DNA from: Bacillota bacterium
Lineage (GTDB): Bacteria; Bacillota; Clostridia; Christensenellales; Christensenellaceae
Length of the DNA: 64,000 nucleotides
Assembly (NCBI GenBank): GCA_023393165.1
Contig: JAEWMJ010000032.1
Span: forward strand, 62,001-126,000
Reading direction: 5' to 3'
Part shown: one piece after another, positions 16,514 through 25,043 of the stretch
How positions within the stretch are numbered: the first letter of the stretch is position 1
How the letters are laid out: each line of letters opens with the position of its first letter
Program-made: the position numbers and the translations under genes
Notes under the pieces: generated by a model
What the model was told of the DNA's origin: nothing
What the model saw: only the letters and a program-made list of their open reading frames with translations
Database searches by the model: none

Positions 16514-19195
16514 TCAGTCCTTTACAAAGACATTTTTTATTTTCTTCACAGCAATTCTGCCTTTACGCTTTAGGATGTGTTTGACGATTATCGGTTTCAA
16601 GTCTTTGAACTCAACGCCCTCGCCGTCGTATTTTCTTATGAGCGAGATCGCGTCAAACCTGCATTTGGTGGTGCATACGCCGCAGCCAACGCAAAGGAAT
16701 TCATCCACAACGGTTGCGCCGCAGCCAAGGCAGCGTTCCGTTTCCTTTTTCACCTGGTCTTCGGTAAACGTACCCCGCAGATCCCGAAAAGTCTCTTTTG
16801 ATTTTGTACCGACTGCGCATGCCGCGCGGTATCTTGGAATCCGGTCGTAACCGCCGAGATCAATGTTGTTTTTATCAAGCGCGCGGTATTCCCGCCTGCT
16901 GCGCCCTATCACTAGGCTTTGTCCGGGATGTACGAAACGGTGAATGGAAATGGCGCCCTGTTTGCCCGAGGCAATCGCGTCTATCGCAAACCTTGGGCCA
17001 AAGAAAACGTCGCCGCCTGCAAACACATCCGGTTCCCCAGTCTGGTAAGTCAGCGCATCGGCTTTGACTGTCCTGTTGGGATTCAATTCTATCCGGCTGC
17101 CCCGGATCAGTTCGCCCCAGTCAATGTCCTGGCCTACCGAAATCAATACCCTGTCGGCGTCAACAGTGATTGTGTCGTTTTCATCATACTTTGGACTGAA
17201 TTTTCCGTCTTCATCAAACACCGAAACACACTTTTTGAATTCCACGCCCACGACGCGGCCGTCTTCGGTCAATATGCGTTTGGGCCCCCACGAATTGCTG
17301 AGTGTAATCCCTTCCTCCAACGCCTCTTCGATTTCCTCTTTAAGAGCGGGCATCTGCTCCCGGGTTTCCAAACAGAACAGCCGAATGTCCGCGGCTCCCG
17401 ACCTTGCAGCAGTCCTCGCAACGTCGATCGCCACATTACCGCCGCCGACAACAAGGGCCCTGCCTTCCAGTCCCGCGTCATTGCCAAGATTTACGGTACG
17501 CAAAAAATCAACGCCCGCGATCACGCCCCCGGCGTCCTCGCCTTCCAGACCCAGTTTTTTGCCGTTCTGTGCGCCTATTGCGAGATAGAAGGCCTTGAAT
17601 CCCTGGTTCCTGAGTTCGGTAAGACTCACATCCCTGCCCACTTCAGCGCCCGTCCTGAACTCCACGCCCAGTTCTTTTAAAATATCGATTTCCGCGTTCA
17701 CCACGTCTTTTTCCAGCCGGAACGCCGGTATACCGAACGCCAGCATTCCGCCCGGGGCTTTTTCTTTTTCGAATACGGTGACTTTATAACCTTCCAGCGC
17801 CAGGTAATAGGCGCAGGAAAGTCCGGCGGGGCCGGCGCCGATCACGGCGATTTTGTTGCCGTAGCTGTGTTTGATTTCGGGCACATAGCGGTGCTCCTTA
17901 TTAAGATCCTGTTCGGCTATAAATTTTTTGATTTCATCGATCGCGACCGGATCGTCCACATCGCCTCTGGTACAGGCGGATTCGCAATTCCGCGGGCAGA
18001 TGCGCCCGCACACCGCCGGAAACGGATTTTCATTCTTGATCAGTTCCAGCGCTTCGGTATACTTTCCCTGAGACGCCAGCTTGATATACCCCTGGATGGC
18101 GATATGCGCCGGACATTCCGTTTTGCAGGGGCTTGTGCCGCTGTCAACCACATCCTGCCTGTTGGTGCGGTACTCCGGATTCCATTTGTCTTCTCCCCAC
18201 TCCGTATCGTACGGAAGAGGCCTTTTTTTCTCCGGAAGAGGCGTTTTAACGCAGAGCTTCTGGCCCAGCCGGAGAGCGTTCACCTGGCAGTTTTCCACAC
18301 ATTCTCCGCAGGCGACGCATTTATCACTATCCACATGGGACACATAATTGGACCGCACCATATCGGGGTTAAGGAACATCTCCGCCGTGCGCAGGGAGAG
18401 GCAGGAGCATCCGCAGCAGTTACAGATGGCATGCGTTTTTCCCGAACCGTCCGTATTGGGTATCTGGTGCACCAGGCCGTTTTTTTCCGCCCGTTCAATG
18501 ATTTCAAAAGCCTCTTCACGGGTGATTTGCCGGCCTCTGCCGGTACGGATGTAGTATTCCGCCGCATGGCCCATCTGGATGCACATGTCTTCTTTCAAGT
18601 GCCCGCATCCTTCGCCCATGATTTCTCTTGCCGTGCGGCAGGAACAATCCGATACCGAAAAAATGCTGTTTTCATTCAGGTATTTGGAGACTTCCTCATA
18701 GGACGCTCTCCTGGTTTCGCCGTCAATAGCTTTCTCTATGGGTATCACGCGCATCAACCCCATGCCGACCGGAAAATTGCCCGCCGTAGCCGGTCCCCTG
18801 ACCCTTCCGTACGCCTCGAAGGCTTCGGCGATCTGCGGATACTTCCGTACGTTTTCCCTGTTGTTCACCATCATTTCCATGATGCCGGGAATCCAGGTGT
18901 CGTACCAGTACTTATCCACGCCGTCCACCTTGTTCACAAAGCAAACGCCTGCGACGGCCAGTTCCCACAGGAGCCCCGCCGTTTCTTCCACCGGTTTGCC
19001 GCATAAAGGAGCGATCTCTTCCGCGCTCATGGGTTTGCGCATCTCCAGGCAAAGCGCCGCTTCCGCCATCTCATCCGTAACGACGGGCTCCAGTATCCGG
19101 TATTCCGGATCGTTTACCGTAATCCCCGATTTGGAACCCATCTTCTTTCTGCTTACCTTGTTGGCAAACTCCAATACCTTTTCTTTCACAGTCAT
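16514..19195 (-). CDS. Large Fe-S/FAD NAD(P)-dependent oxidoreductase (GltD-like core)
   Basis: The 893-residue protein is a multidomain electron-transfer enzyme. Residues 1-300 form a region with many cysteines (SDCSCRTA, CNCCGCSC) and a ferredoxin motif CVACGECVENC. Residues about 350-800 match the glutamate-synthase small-subunit core, with a CPAHI / CGRICPRNCESAC Fe-S domain, an FAD motif GAGPAGLSCAYYLA and an NAD(P) motif VGGGNVAIDVAR. The C-terminus adds a further cluster motif CVGCGVCTTKC. The ATG at 19195 follows GAGGGGG and avoids overlap with hypB. Wedged between hypB and hypA, it may be a partner of a nickel enzyme or a bifurcating/diaphorase unit; this is inferred. Confidence 0.85.
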   Translation of the reverse strand: MTVKEKVLEFANKVSRKKMGSKSGITVNDPEYRILEPVVTDEMAEAALCLEMRKPMSAEEIAPLCGKPVEETAGLLWELAVAGVCFVNKVDGVDKYWYDTWIPGIMEMMVNNRENVRKYPQIAEAFEAYGRVRGPATAGNFPVGMGLMRVIPIEKAIDGETRRASYEEVSKYLNENSIFSVSDCSCRTAREIMGEGCGHLKEDMCIQMGHAAEYYIRTGRGRQITREEAFEIIERAEKNGLVHQIPNTDGSGKTHAICNCCGCSCLSLRTAEMFLNPDMVRSNYVSHVDSDKCVACGECVENCQVNALRLGQKLCVKTPLPEKKRPLPYDTEWGEDKWNPEYRTNRQDVVDSGTSPCKTECPAHIAIQGYIKLASQGKYTEALELIKNENPFPAVCGRICPRNCESACTRGDVDDPVAIDEIKKFIAEQDLNKEHRYVPEIKHSYGNKIAVIGAGPAGLSCAYYLALEGYKVTVFEKEKAPGGMLAFGIPAFRLEKDVVNAEIDILKELGVEFRTGAEVGRDVSLTELRNQGFKAFYLAIGAQNGKKLGLEGEDAGGVIAGVDFLRTVNLGNDAGLEGRALVVGGGNVAIDVARTAARSGAADIRLFCLETREQMPALKEEIEEALEEGITLSNSWGPKRILTEDGRVVGVEFKKCVSVFDEDGKFSPKYDENDTITVDADRVLISVGQDIDWGELIRGSRIELNPNRTVKADALTYQTGEPDVFAGGDVFFGPRFAIDAIASGKQGAISIHRFVHPGQSLVIGRSRREYRALDKNNIDLGGYDRIPRYRAACAVGTKSKETFRDLRGTFTEDQVKKETERCLGCGATVVDEFLCVGCGVCTTKCRFDAISLIRKYDGEGVEFKDLKPIIVKHILKRKGRIAVKKIKNVFVKD

Positions 19196-19218
19196 TTCCC
19201 CCTCTTTTTTCTGCACAA

Positions 19219-19890
19219 TCAATTTTCTTTCCAAAGCCGGACCTGTGCGCGCAGCCAGTCCGTCCATTCATCCAGCCCTTCGCCTGTTTTTGCGGAGACC
19301 GGAATGATCCGGATATCCGGATTTAATTTTTTGGCCCTCTCCCGGCACGCCTCCAGGTTAAAATCGAAGTATTCCAGCACATCCGTCTTGTTGATCAGAA
19401 GAACGTCCGCAACCGAAAACATCAAAGGATATTTTAAGGGCTTGTCGTCCCCTTCGGGCACGCTCAATATCATCGCGTTTTTGGACGCGCCCGTATCGAA
19501 TTCCGCCGGACATACCAGATTCCCCACGTTTTCCAGAATAACAAGATCCATATTTTCGTATCCAAGGCCTTCAAGTCCCTGCCCTGTCATGCCCGCATCC
19601 AGGTGGCACATCCCGCCCGTATGCAGCTGGATCACTTTAACGCCTGTTTTTGAAATGGCGTCGGCGTCGACCACAGAATCGATATCCGCTTCCATAACGC
19701 CGATGTTCATTTCGTTTTTCAGGGCGTTTATTGTTCCGACAAGGGTCGTGGTCTTCCCCGAACCCGGAGAGGACATTAAATTCAAAAGAAATGTTTTTTT
19801 CTTCTTCAGATCTTCCCTGAGGAGGTCCGCCTGGCGGCCGTTATCCTCAAAGACGCTTTTTTTGATCTCAAGAACCCTGAATCGATCCAT
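19219..19890 (-). CDS. hypB: HypB-type GTPase, nickel insertion accessory protein
   Basis: This 224-residue G3E-family GTPase has the P-loop SSPGSGKTTT, the MEADIDSVVDA switch segment, the GGMCHLDA nickel/zinc site and NKTD guanine-specificity motif. HypB hydrolyses GTP to drive nickel transfer with HypA. It lacks the N-terminal high-affinity CxxCGC motif found in some HypB. The start at 19890 follows AAGGGTGG; the longer frame reaches back into the regulatory region. It is first in a three-gene unit with the oxidoreductase and hypA, under a promoter carrying a GntR-type operator. Confidence 0.9.
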   Translation of the reverse strand: MDRFRVLEIKKSVFEDNGRQADLLREDLKKKKTFLLNLMSSPGSGKTTTLVGTINALKNEMNIGVMEADIDSVVDADAISKTGVKVIQLHTGGMCHLDAGMTGQGLEGLGYENMDLVILENVGNLVCPAEFDTGASKNAMILSVPEGDDKPLKYPLMFSVADVLLINKTDVLEYFDFNLEACRERAKKLNPDIRIIPVSAKTGEGLDEWTDWLRAQVRLWKEN

Positions 19891-19969
19891 ATTGCCACCC
19901 TTATCTTTTCTATAGACTTTTTTAGACTTTCTTTGGAATTTACTTTGCCTGACCACAATAACATGATTT

Positions 19970-19982
19970 CTGGTCATACCAG
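19970..19982. promoter_or_regulatory. GntR-type operator CTGGTCATACCAG at hypB promoter
   Basis: This near-perfect palindrome of the TGGT-N3-ACCA class used by FadR-type GntR proteins lies 25 bases downstream of the hypB -10 box. The same core recurs in the divergent gntR promoter at 20121-20131. Confidence 0.7.
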
Positions 19983-20006
19983 TTTGGTTTAAATATCTTT
20001 GATAAA

Positions 20007-20036
20007 ATATTAACACAGTATTGCCCGAAAAGTCAA
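20007..20036 (-). promoter_or_regulatory. Promoter of the hypB operon
   Basis: On the minus strand TTGACT (20031-20036) and TAATAT (20007-20012) are separated by 18 bases. The operator at 19970-19982 lies in the early transcribed leader. Confidence 0.65.
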
Positions 20037-20078
20037 TGTTTTACGTCTGCTACGGTATTATCATTTGAATGATTCCTC

Positions 20079-20107
20079 TTGTTTTTTAAGAAATACTGCA
20101 TTATAAT
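20079..20107 (+). promoter_or_regulatory. Promoter of the gntR gene
   Basis: TTGTTT (20079-20084) and TATAAT (20102-20107) are 17 bases apart on the plus strand, with the palindromic operator starting three bases after the -10 box. Confidence 0.65.
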
Positions 20108-20109
20108 TG

Positions 20110-20135
20110 ATACTGGTATGTGGTCATACCAGTAT
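20110..20135. promoter_or_regulatory. Long palindromic operator upstream of gntR
   Basis: Perfect 11-base arms (ATACTGGTATG and CATACCAGTAT) surround a four-base centre, embedding the TGGTCATACCA core. Placement right after the -10 box suggests repression of gntR by its own product. Confidence 0.75.
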
Positions 20136-20157
20136 CACTGCAAAGGAAGGCGAAGGT

Positions 20158-20862
20158 ATGGAATTTACAAAGCTGAGCGCGCCCTCTTTAAAAGAACTGT
20201 TTATCCGGCAGTTTGAAACCATGATCCTGTCCGGAAAACTCCCCATCGGAGAAAAGCTCCCGCCCGAAAGGGAACTTGCCCAGTCCATGCAGGTCAGCCG
20301 GGCCGTGGTGAACGCCGGCATAGCCGAACTTGCCAGAAAAGGCTTTCTGACCATAAAGTCCAGGGTGGGCACCTTTGTGGCGGACTACCGCAGGAACGGG
20401 AACATGGAGACCTTGGTTTCCATTATGAAGTATAACGGCGGAATATTGCGGGACGCGGAAATACGCTCCATACTGGAGCTTCGGATCGCCCTCGATACCC
20501 TGGCGGTAGAACTGTGCATTCCCAAGATCACGGAAAAGGATATTGCGGTATTAAAGGGCTATATCGAGCAAATGAAAGAAGCCGCCTCCCCCGAGGTGGC
20601 ATCCGAACTGGCGTTCCGGTTCCAGCATGAACTTGCCTTTCTTTCCGGCAACGCTTTTCTGCCACTCATTTTTTCATCGTTCAGAGTATTGATCACGCCC
20701 CTGTGGGAACGCTTCTGCCGGCTTTACGGCATTGAATCCCTGTACGACAACAACGCCGTGCTTTGCGGTTATATTGAACAGAAGGACATGAAAAAAGCCG
20801 TTGCGTGGATGCACGCAACGGTTAACGACACAATCAGCGGAAAAAGGCAGATTTATTACTGA
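20158..20862 (+). CDS. GntR-family regulator, FadR/FCD type
   Basis: The 235-residue protein has an N-terminal winged helix (LPIGEKLPPERELAQSMQVS with following SRAVVNAGIAELARKG) and an all-helical FCD effector domain from about residue 85 (EIRSILELRIALDTLAVELC). The ATG at 20158 follows AAGGCGAAGG; an upstream in-frame ATG lies inside the operator. It is divergent from hypB, and both promoters share a TGGTCATACCA site, so it probably controls the hypB operon and itself. The effector is likely an organic acid or acyl-CoA, as in the family, but is not identifiable. Confidence 0.9.
   Translation: MEFTKLSAPSLKELFIRQFETMILSGKLPIGEKLPPERELAQSMQVSRAVVNAGIAELARKGFLTIKSRVGTFVADYRRNGNMETLVSIMKYNGGILRDAEIRSILELRIALDTLAVELCIPKITEKDIAVLKGYIEQMKEAASPEVASELAFRFQHELAFLSGNAFLPLIFSSFRVLITPLWERFCRLYGIESLYDNNAVLCGYIEQKDMKKAVAWMHATVNDTISGKRQIYY
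20791..20821 (-). terminator. Terminator for the aconitase X operon, inside gntR
   Basis: On the minus strand a ten-pair stem (CCGTTGCGTG/CACGCAACGG) with a four-base loop is followed by C and six T. It lies within the last codons of gntR, about 50 bases past the stop of the convergent aconitase X small-subunit gene. Confidence 0.7.
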
Positions 20863-20871
20863 AAAATTTTA

Positions 20872-21312
20872 TTATTCGACGGTCACCGTACCGTCCTCTT
20901 CCACCGTGACGGTCATACCGGTTTTTACATATTCCAGGAATTCGTCCCCCAGCCCGTCGACCGCGGGCATGGAAACGTCCGTCCATACGTCCGAAAGGAT
21001 CGCGCCCGCGGCGGCAAGGGAATCGATCGGTTTGGAAAAAAGCAGGCATGCCGGCTGCTGCCCCAGCGAGGACGCGGTAAAAAGCACCATGCCGCCGGTG
21101 GTGGAACCGATGGTCTGCGGCATGCACAGCGCCTTTCCGTGCATGGGCTTTCCATAGATCCCGCTGTTGTTCTGGTCCGAACAGACGGCGTTTTTATCGC
21201 CCGAAAGCAGGCTTTTCTGAAAGCTTGCAAGAACGTTGAAACCGTCCCTGGATACGAGGGCTTCCGCCCTGGACCTTCCGGGCACGACCGGCCTTCCGTG
21301 AAAAACTTTCAT
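20872..21312 (-). CDS. Aconitase X swivel-domain (small) subunit, DUF126
   Basis: This 146-residue protein is the small swivel subunit of aconitase X. It shows the family pattern: FHGRPVVPGRSRAEALVS at the start, GKPMHGKALCMPQTIGSTTG in the middle and PACLLFSKPID with GAILSD later. Aconitase X enzymes dehydrate cis-3-hydroxyproline in bacteria or mevalonate 5-phosphate in archaea, using an iron-sulfur cluster. It follows the large subunit after a single-base gap. A terminator within the convergent gntR gene closes the unit. Confidence 0.88.
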   Translation of the reverse strand: MKVFHGRPVVPGRSRAEALVSRDGFNVLASFQKSLLSGDKNAVCSDQNNSGIYGKPMHGKALCMPQTIGSTTGGMVLFTASSLGQQPACLLFSKPIDSLAAAGAILSDVWTDVSMPAVDGLGDEFLEYVKTGMTVTVEEDGTVTVE

Positions 21313-21313
21313 C

Positions 21314-22585
21314 TTATTTTCCCCCTTTCGAAAGTATTTCCATAATCTCGTCGTCCGTATAATACCGGGAAGCGGTATACGTCCTTAATTTGTTTGAATT
21401 GGTCACCACAGGCATCTTTCTGCACTGGGGATTGTTCATATACATCAGGGGGCAGATATCCGAAACGATAACGCGCATGGACTTAAGCTGCGCGGCTTCA
21501 GGCGTCTTTTCAAACGCCGCCTTCACCGCGGGCGCCGCCGTAAACACCGTAGGCACCGCGACCGACGTCCTCCCCGATTCATCCAGGGCTTTTTTGAGCT
21601 TTTCCGTCCAGTCTTTCAATTGTTTCAGGGAAAGATGGGGGCATCCCACAAAGCACAGTTTCGGTTTGGCGTCCGGGTCCTTCCAGATGCAGGGATAGCC
21701 CGATTTCACGCGGGCAAGCTCCGCATCGTCTATCACATAGGTTTTCGCGCCGGGTTCGATCAGGAATTCGCCCATTTCCTTTGCCTCGGGCGTCAGCCCG
21801 TCCGCGTGGTACAGCCCCACCGCGCCGTTGGAAGCGGTTGCCGCGCCCATATCTTTGAGATACGCCTTCGCGTCTTCTGTCAGTTCGTTTCCCAGAAACC
21901 GGCCCAGCCCCCGGATATAAGGCACGTCTTCCATGACCTTAAGGCCGATGGCGCTGCCCAGTAACTGCGCCTCGGGCGTTTTGGAAGTCCTGACCTCGAT
22001 GATCCATTTGGCTTTCCGTCCCTCGTCGGTCAGAAGCCCGAAATACGGAACGCATCCGGCAATGCTCCCAAACAGTTCGATGATGCCCGAATTCCGGTTG
22101 CACCTTGCCCCGAGAACGCTGTTGGCGTAAACAACGGCGCTGCTTTCGGCCCAGCTCAATACCTCGCCTTTTTGAGGAACATTTCCGATTTCGTCCATGT
22201 AACAGGTGCATGTAAAGGCGTCTTTGGATAAGAGCCCGAGCGTTTCCAGCTGCTTTTCATAACCCGCCTGCTGGGAATACATGACCTTGAAAACAATATT
22301 TTGAATGAGGTTTGACGGAACCCGTTTGTCCAGGGGACGCGGGTCCGCGCTGAAAGGCTGCGCGGACAGCGCGCCTGCGTCGATCAGCTGCTGCATCAGC
22401 GCGTATACGGGCTTCATGACGGAAAGACCGAAGCTGGTGACGATATGGCCGTATTTGCCTGTTACCGGAACCATTTTCGTTGCGCCGAACGTCTCCCCGT
22501 ACATAACCAGCGTCTTCATGACTTTTGCCATGACCTCGCCTTTTTCCCTGTTCAGAACGGCTTTTTGCTCGTCAGTCAAAATCAT
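21314..22585 (-). CDS. Aconitase X catalytic (large) subunit, DUF521
   Basis: The protein of about 423 residues is the catalytic subunit of aconitase X, beginning MILTDEQKAVLN and containing the family blocks YGETFGATKMVPV, CTCYMDEIGNVP, GARCNRNSG and the late FVGCPHLS. Conserved cysteines fit the Fe-S site. The ATG at 22585 follows GGGGGTG. It is 13 bases downstream of the flavoenzyme gene and one base before the small subunit, so all three form one operon. By analogy the substrate may be cis-3-hydroxy-L-proline or another hydroxy acid; the flavoenzyme neighbour leaves other options open. Confidence 0.9.
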   Translation of the reverse strand: MILTDEQKAVLNREKGEVMAKVMKTLVMYGETFGATKMVPVTGKYGHIVTSFGLSVMKPVYALMQQLIDAGALSAQPFSADPRPLDKRVPSNLIQNIVFKVMYSQQAGYEKQLETLGLLSKDAFTCTCYMDEIGNVPQKGEVLSWAESSAVVYANSVLGARCNRNSGIIELFGSIAGCVPYFGLLTDEGRKAKWIIEVRTSKTPEAQLLGSAIGLKVMEDVPYIRGLGRFLGNELTEDAKAYLKDMGAATASNGAVGLYHADGLTPEAKEMGEFLIEPGAKTYVIDDAELARVKSGYPCIWKDPDAKPKLCFVGCPHLSLKQLKDWTEKLKKALDESGRTSVAVPTVFTAAPAVKAAFEKTPEAAQLKSMRVIVSDICPLMYMNNPQCRKMPVVTNSNKLRTYTASRYYTDDEIMEILSKGGK

Positions 22586-22598
22586 CGCGTTCACCCCC

Positions 22599-24872
22599 TT
22601 ATATTTTGGAGGACAGCGCCCAGGCGGCGCGCGCCGCCTCAAGCACCTTGCCCGCGCTGAAACTGTCCCCTATGTTATAGATCTCGGGCGCCGCATGGAG
22701 CCGCTGCGCCTCAAAAAACATGGCGTCGTCCGGCCTCCCGCCCATCGCCAGCACGATAAGGTCTGCTTCCAGCGTTTCTTCGCGCTCCTTGGGCCCTATC
22801 TTTTTGGCCAGCGGATTCTCGATATTTTTGGGCAATATGGGCTGCCAGGTATTGCAGGAATCGGGCACTCCTTTTGAAACATTGCGGGTAATGCGGACCT
22901 TATTGCCTTCCACCCCCGTGACCCGCGCGCAGTTCAGCAGTTTGACGCCCGCTTTTTTCAGATAATAGATCAGATGCCCGCGGTTGGCCGTGCAGGCGCC
23001 CTCCATAAGGTTCGGGAGCATCTCCACCACCGTGACGCCGCATCCGTACTCGTATTTCAGCCAGTAAGCCGTTTCGCATCCAACGACGCCGCCGCCGATC
23101 ACAACGATCTTTTTCGCGCCGCCGATCAGCGTATTGTCCGACAGCAGATCGGTCGCCTGTACGGTGTTCGCGTTTTCGATTCCCGGCAGTTTGGGTGCGA
23201 TTGCCTGCGTCCCCGTTGCGAAAACGATGCCGTCATAGTTTTCGCCTTTCAGCCATTCCACTTCCGCCGCATGGTTCATGTGTACCTGAAGGCCGGTGGT
23301 ACGGGCAGCCTCTTCAAGGATATGTTCCAGATATTTTTTATAGTTGGCGATCTCATACTTGATTTTGGGCACGCATCCGGGAACGATCCTGCCGCCGATC
23401 TGCGCGCTTTTCTCAAAAAGATCCACCTTGTGGCCGCGTTTTGCCGCGCCCACCGAAAAAACGACGCCCGCAGGGCCCGCCCCGACTACCGCGATCCGCT
23501 TGACGCGCCCGGCCGGCGGCGGGTTTTCATCCGTAATATGTTCAAAGCCTGTCCGCGGATTGACCGCGCACTGCGGATGGCCGCCGTCCACAAATTCGTT
23601 GATGCAGCCTTCCTGGCATCCGATGCACGGGCGGATATCCTCCACATTCCCGGCAAACGCCTTTGCCGGCCAATCCGGATCCGCAAGCAGCGGCCGTCCA
23701 AGCATAATCATATCGCAATCGCCGTCGCGCAGCGCCTTTTCCGCGATATCCGGATATCCGAGTTTGCCAACCCCGACGACGGGCACGTCAAGGCCCGCGT
23801 TGGATTTGATATTGTTCTTTTTAAAATATTCCTTTACGGTCCTGGAGACGGGAAGGAAGCATCCCGCAGGCATTCCTGCCGGAGGATGGGGCAGCCACCA
23901 GTTGTCGTAGCAGCCAAGGTCCACGTCAAACATGTCCACCCCCGCGCGCACAAGATTCGCCATGTAATGGAGCGTTTGATCCACGGTCCTTCCGTTACTG
24001 AATTTTTTAAGGGCGCTTATGCGCATGCCCTCCTCGCCGTACGTTTCATTCAGCGCAAGGGACAAATCAATGCGGTACAATATGGGGTAGCCATCCCCGC
24101 AGCGCCTGCGGATCTCCCGCACCAGATCGATCCCGAACCGCTGCCAGTCGGCGTAACGGCCCAGTTTGCGGCGGTTGAAAGCGGTATTTGTCATCTGTTC
24201 CAAGAGGTATCCCTCATGCCCGTGCAGATATACGCCGTCAAGACCCGCGGCGTTTGCGTCCGCCGCCGCCTGCCCCGCGTTTCTGACGATCTTTTTCAAT
24301 TTATGATCGGAAAGCGGCAGGCAGGGAATCTGGGAAATATAAAAATTCGGATTCAGCGACGCGGAAACCGGGAACTTTTTCTGGGTGATCAGGCACTGCG
24401 GATTTCCCACCCGCCCAAGTCCGGGCGTTAACTGGATCATAATCTTGCTCCCGTAGGCATGTACGCCCTGCGCAAGATCGCGCCAACCGGAAAAAACGGT
24501 CCGGCTCCGGTCGATCCGGGGAAAGTAGGACAGTTTTCCAAGTTCGGTTATGGAATAATCGATTCCGTGGCTGATCGGTATGAGGCCGGTCGTAATCAGC
24601 CCCACGCCGCCCTTTGCGCGCTCAAAAAAATACTGCAGCATCTTGTCGTTTGGCCGGCCCGTCTCCTCGCACATATCGATGTTGCCCATGGGCGCCATAA
24701 CCAGGCGGTTTTTGACGGTCATACGGTTGACCCGGATTGGTGAAAACATGGAGTCATAAGGATAAAGCTCTTTTGTCATGCGGCCTGTTGCGCCCGCACA
24801 GTTTTCCGCTTCCTTTTCCACCCAGGATCCGTAACCGTCCACCAGCGCCTGGACTTTCGCATCTGTTTTCAT
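22599..24872 (-). CDS. Old-yellow-enzyme-type FMN/FAD/4Fe-4S reductase (2,4-dienoyl-CoA reductase-like)
   Basis: This protein of about 757 residues has the layout of FadH/BaiCD-type reductases. An FMN TIM barrel (MFSPIRVNRMTVKNRLVMAP) is followed by a 4Fe-4S site CIGCQEGC near residue 430, then FAD (VVGAGPAGVVFS) and NAD(P) (VIGGGVVGCETA) binding folds. Such enzymes reduce activated C=C bonds of enoyl-CoA, bile-acid or related substrates. The ATG at 24872 follows AAGGAG. It heads an operon with both aconitase X subunits and is divergent from a TetR gene. The substrate is unknown. Confidence 0.9.
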   Translation of the reverse strand: MKTDAKVQALVDGYGSWVEKEAENCAGATGRMTKELYPYDSMFSPIRVNRMTVKNRLVMAPMGNIDMCEETGRPNDKMLQYFFERAKGGVGLITTGLIPISHGIDYSITELGKLSYFPRIDRSRTVFSGWRDLAQGVHAYGSKIMIQLTPGLGRVGNPQCLITQKKFPVSASLNPNFYISQIPCLPLSDHKLKKIVRNAGQAAADANAAGLDGVYLHGHEGYLLEQMTNTAFNRRKLGRYADWQRFGIDLVREIRRRCGDGYPILYRIDLSLALNETYGEEGMRISALKKFSNGRTVDQTLHYMANLVRAGVDMFDVDLGCYDNWWLPHPPAGMPAGCFLPVSRTVKEYFKKNNIKSNAGLDVPVVGVGKLGYPDIAEKALRDGDCDMIMLGRPLLADPDWPAKAFAGNVEDIRPCIGCQEGCINEFVDGGHPQCAVNPRTGFEHITDENPPPAGRVKRIAVVGAGPAGVVFSVGAAKRGHKVDLFEKSAQIGGRIVPGCVPKIKYEIANYKKYLEHILEEAARTTGLQVHMNHAAEVEWLKGENYDGIVFATGTQAIAPKLPGIENANTVQATDLLSDNTLIGGAKKIVVIGGGVVGCETAYWLKYEYGCGVTVVEMLPNLMEGACTANRGHLIYYLKKAGVKLLNCARVTGVEGNKVRITRNVSKGVPDSCNTWQPILPKNIENPLAKKIGPKEREETLEADLIVLAMGGRPDDAMFFEAQRLHAAPEIYNIGDSFSAGKVLEAARAAWALSSKI

Positions 24873-24936
24873 GAAAACAACACTCCTTTTATTCAATTGA
24901 TTCAAACGATAAATAAAAAACCGAACGTGATTCTGT

Positions 24937-24975
24937 TTGTATATTCAGCTTACCACATTGTGAAAATATATACAA
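24937..24975. promoter_or_regulatory. Inverted half-sites TTGTATAT / ATATACAA between flavoenzyme and TetR genes
   Basis: Eight-base arms at 24937-24944 and 24968-24975 lie 23 bases apart in the divergent gap. A TetR-type site is possible, although the spacing is wide for one dimer. Confidence 0.35.
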
Positions 24976-24992
24976 GCACGAAATGATAAAAT

Positions 24993-25022
24993 TTGTATTA
25001 AAAAGTAAGGTTATGGTATAAT
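24993..25022 (+). promoter_or_regulatory. Promoter of the TetR gene
   Basis: TTGTAT (24993-24998) and TATAAT (25017-25022) are separated by 18 bases, followed by AAGGAGG before the ATG. Confidence 0.55.
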
Positions 25023-25043
25023 TCCGAAAAGGAGGCCAAAAAG

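Noticed and set aside
17867..19006. A 379-codon plus-strand open frame
   Set aside because: It is the antisense of the FAD/Fe-S oxidoreductase; its His/Phe-rich composition is typical of shadow frames in GC-rich codons.
22974..24431. A 485-codon plus-strand open frame
   Set aside because: It is the antisense of the old-yellow-enzyme gene, has no domain features or ribosome site, and the minus-strand gene shows clear FMN, FAD and Fe-S motifs.
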